Source: Spirochaetaceae bacterium (lineage in GTDB: Bacteria > Spirochaetota > Spirochaetia > DSM-27196 > PWMO01). From it: 6,695 nucleotides of DNA. Shown here piece after piece: positions 5,201 through 6,695 of the stretch (positions are counted from its first letter, which is position 1; each line of letters opens with the position of its first letter). The stretch is taken from positions 1-6,695 of the forward strand of contig PWMO01000221.1 in NCBI GenBank assembly GCA_003558175.1, written 5' to 3'. Made by a program: the position numbers and the translations under genes. Below the pieces are notes generated by a model that ran no database searches, was not told the DNA's origin, and saw nothing but the letters and a program-made list of their open reading frames with translations.

Positions 5201-6184
5201 TTGAAGATAGTAGTACTTGACGGATACACCCTGAATCCCGGCGACAACCCGTGGACTGAAGTAGAAAAGCTTGGCGAGTTCACGGTGTACGACCGAACTC
5301 CGGCGGACAAGATTATTGAACGCGCGCAAGGCGCCGAGATCGTGCTGACCAACAAGACACCGCTGTCGCGCGAGACCATTGCCGCCCTGCCGCAGCTGCA
5401 GTTTATCGGCGTGCTGGCGACCGGCTACAACGTGGTCGACCTCGAAGCGGCAACTGAACGGTGCATCCCGGTGTCAAACGTTCCGGTATACGGCACCGAC
5501 GCAGTAGCCGAGTACGTAATGGCGTTGATCACCAACCACTACCGCACCCCCGTACTCCACGCCGACCTGGTGAGCAAGGGCGAGTGGCAGAAGAGCGGGG
5601 ACTTCTCGTTCTGGCGCGCACCGCTGCACGAGCTGGCCGGAAAGACCATCGGTATCGTCGGCTTTGGCAGAATCGGGCGTCGCGTGGGCGAGCTGGCTGC
5701 CGCTTTCAAGATGAAGGTGCTGGCCTACGATACCTACCACGGCGACGAACCGTCCTACCATTTTGACTGGGCCGAGGTCGATGAGCTGTTCGCGCAGAGC
5801 GACGTGGTAACGCTGCACTGCCCGCAGACGGCGGAAAACACCGGCATGGTGGACAGGGCGCTGCTGTCCAGGATGAAGCGGTCGGCGTTCTTCGTAAACA
5901 CCGCCCGCGGCGGACTGGTGAACGAAGCCGACCTGGCGCAAGCGCTGAACGACGGCGTCATCGCCGGTGCGGCGGTTGATGTTGTCTCGGCTGAGCCGAT
6001 TAAAGACGACAACCCGCTCCTGTCGGCGGCCAATCTGCTGATCACCCCCCACATTGCGTGGGCGGCCGTCGAAGCGCGTATCCGCCTGATGGAGACCACG
6101 GCCGAGAATATCCGTGCGTTTCAGGCCGGAAGTCCCATCAACGTCGTGAATCCGTCGGTGAGGGAGAAGGAATGCGTACAATAG
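5201..6184 (+). CDS. D-isomer-specific 2-hydroxyacid dehydrogenase (glycerate dehydrogenase/hydroxypyruvate reductase-like)
   Basis: This NAD(H)-dependent cytosolic enzyme interconverts a 2-keto acid and its D-2-hydroxyacid; glycerate/hydroxypyruvate or glycolate/glyoxylate are the likeliest pairs. It has 327 residues, typical length. The N-terminal MKIVVLDGYTLNPGD is characteristic of the glycerate-dehydrogenase-like branch. The Rossmann fold has GIVGFGRIG (151-159, GxGxxG) and Asp177 after the second strand (AYD), favouring NAD over NADP. Catalytic residues are Arg236 in NTARGG, Glu265 in SAEP and His284 in TPHIAW. All are present, so it should be active. The start is TTG at 5201, with AGGAG (5190-5194) 6 nt upstream; the next candidate would lose the first strand. 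It overlaps the following gene by 13 nt. Erythronate or other D-hydroxyacid substrates remain possible. Confidence 0.92.
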   Translation: MKIVVLDGYTLNPGDNPWTEVEKLGEFTVYDRTPADKIIERAQGAEIVLTNKTPLSRETIAALPQLQFIGVLATGYNVVDLEAATERCIPVSNVPVYGTDAVAEYVMALITNHYRTPVLHADLVSKGEWQKSGDFSFWRAPLHELAGKTIGIVGFGRIGRRVGELAAAFKMKVLAYDTYHGDEPSYHFDWAEVDELFAQSDVVTLHCPQTAENTGMVDRALLSRMKRSAFFVNTARGGLVNEADLAQALNDGVIAGAAVDVVSAEPIKDDNPLLSAANLLITPHIAWAAVEARIRLMETTAENIRAFQAGSPINVVNPSVREKECVQ

Positions 6185-6552
6185 TAATCGAGACCGATTC
6201 GGTAACGATGGAAGCCGAGCTGCGGGACACCCCCGCAGCCTCGGCAATCTGGGAGGCGCTGCCCATAACCGGACGCGCCAACACCTGGGGCGACGAGATC
6301 TACTTCTCGACCGGCCTCAACCTCGAGCTGGAGGCCGACGCTACCGAGGCCATGCCGGTCGGAAGCCTGGCCTACTGGCCTCCGGGAACCGCCTTCTGCA
6401 TCCTGTTCGGGCCAACCCCGGCCAGCGGTCGTGACGGCATGCCGACACTGGCGAGCACCAGCAACTTCATCGGAAGCGTAACCGGCGACGCCACGGACTT
6501 CCGGGCGGTCAAAGGTGGTGCCAGGATCACGGTACGTCGCAAGGGCGACTGA
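6172..6552 (+). CDS. Small cyclophilin-like-fold protein (TM1367/DUF369 type), function unknown
   Basis: This is a 126-residue protein that I recognise from memory as the TM1367-like cyclophilin-like family. The marks are the opening IVIETDSVTMEAEL (4-17), AIWEALPITGRANTWGDEIYFS (25-46), AYWPPGTAFCILFGPTP (67-83) and the GSVTGDA turn (101-107). The fold resembles cyclophilin, but prolyl isomerase activity is not established for this family, and no biochemical role is known to me. I chose the ATG at 6172 because AGGGAG lies 5 nt upstream and the preceding 38 codons lie inside the dehydrogenase gene in another frame. It overlaps that gene by 13 nt, suggesting coupled translation. Its last codons and stop codon lie in a short tandem repeat. 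A place inside a sugar-acid operon hints at a metabolic or ligand-binding role. Confidence 0.85.
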   Translation: MRTIVIETDSVTMEAELRDTPAASAIWEALPITGRANTWGDEIYFSTGLNLELEADATEAMPVGSLAYWPPGTAFCILFGPTPASGRDGMPTLASTSNFIGSVTGDATDFRAVKGGARITVRRKGD

Positions 6553-6587
6553 TTCGCTGCTGCGACTGGTTCGCAAGGGCGACTGAT
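6537..6587. repeat. 17-nt tandem repeat, three copies, covering the end of the cyclophilin-like gene
   Basis: Units at 6537-6553, 6554-6570 and 6571-6587 share TCGC and GCGACTG. The first and third are identical (TCGCAAGGGCGACTGAT, with identity continuing two more bases, TC), and the middle one matches them at 12 of 17 positions. The first unit encodes the last codons and contains the TGA stop (6550-6552). The array fills much of the 67-nt gap before the next gene. GTCGC/GCGAC (6536-6540/6545-6549) can form a small 5-bp hairpin with an AAGG loop. Slipped-strand duplication is the simplest origin. Confidence 0.75.
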
Positions 6588-6619
6588 TCCAGGCCCGTTG
6601 CGCCGCGGAGGGACATACT

Positions 6620-6695
6620 GTGCAGATTACTCGTATTGTAGCGGGTCACTACCGCATCCCGCTGCCGCGGGTTCTCAGTGACTCGACCCACGGTG
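6620..6695 (+). CDS. Enolase-superfamily enzyme, mandelate racemase/muconate lactonizing type (partial: first 25 residues)
   Basis: Only the start is in the window. The translation begins (M)QITRIVAGHYRIPLPRVL and continues SDSTHG, which has the look of the first strand and substrate-specificity loop of mandelate-racemase-like proteins (K/Q-I-T-x-I, then Y-R-I-P-L-P). Members abstract a proton alpha to a carboxylate, and many are acid-sugar dehydratases or epimerases. The GTG at 6620 is supported by GGAGGG (6607-6612) with 7 nt spacing; no ATG alternative is nearby. The catalytic barrel lies outside the window, so the reaction cannot be judged. Its place at the end of a sugar-type catabolic operon opposite a TRAP transporter suits an acid-sugar substrate. 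Confidence 0.72.
   Translation, partial: MQITRIVAGHYRIPLPRVLSDSTHG

Noticed and set aside
6537..6589. CRISPR or insertion-sequence end
   Set aside because: The units are contiguous 17-mers without spacers, there is no inverted-repeat end or transposase, and one unit lies in coding sequence.

Overview
The window is a piece of a carbohydrate- or sugar-acid-catabolism locus from a moderately GC-rich Gram-negative-type bacterium. A TRAP (tripartite ATP-independent periplasmic) transporter operon on the minus strand diverges from a catabolic operon on the plus strand. The TRAP binding protein carries an Ala-Gly-Gly-Gln-Gly-Glu stretch right after its signal peptide. Similar post-signal stretches are common in exported binding proteins of free-living spirochaetes, so Spirochaetota is my best guess. 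This is weak evidence and the taxonomy remains open.

Minus strand, read leftward from about 2150: a near-consensus promoter, then dctP-like (solute-binding protein, 2116-1118), a strong stem-loop with a short U tract (1063-1026) that probably reduces read-through, then dctQ-like (small permease, 957-448), and dctM-like (large permease, from 451, cut by the window edge), which overlaps dctQ by ATGA.

Intergenic 2117-2388 holds two back-to-back sigma70-type promoters. It also holds two candidate operators: a 17-bp palindrome midway between the promoters, and an AT-rich palindrome plus an 11-bp-period direct repeat at the predicted start of the plus-strand transcript. This suggests coordinated regulation of import and catabolism. 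No regulator gene lies in the window.

Plus strand, tightly packed: transketolase N-terminal subunit (2389-3279), transketolase C-terminal subunit (3267-4208), a xylose-isomerase-like TIM-barrel protein (4245-5159), an NAD-type D-2-hydroxyacid dehydrogenase (5201-6184), a small cyclophilin-like-fold protein of the TM1367 type (6172-6552), and the first 25 codons of an enolase-superfamily (mandelate racemase/muconate lactonizing type) enzyme (from 6620). Each gene has a good Shine-Dalgarno sequence, and two pairs overlap by 13 nt.

Inferred function: the TRAP system imports an organic or sugar acid. The enolase-superfamily enzyme would dehydrate or isomerise an acid sugar. The TIM-barrel protein would isomerise or epimerise an aldose/ketose-type intermediate. 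The dedicated split transketolase would transfer a two-carbon ketol unit, and the dehydrogenase would interconvert a 2-keto acid (for example hydroxypyruvate or glyoxylate) and its D-hydroxyacid. No kinase, aldolase or regulator is visible, the substrate is unknown, and the combination does not match a pathway I can name with confidence. The most unusual protein detail is the replacement, by Ala, of the normally invariant Glu in the ThDP motif of the transketolase N-terminal subunit.
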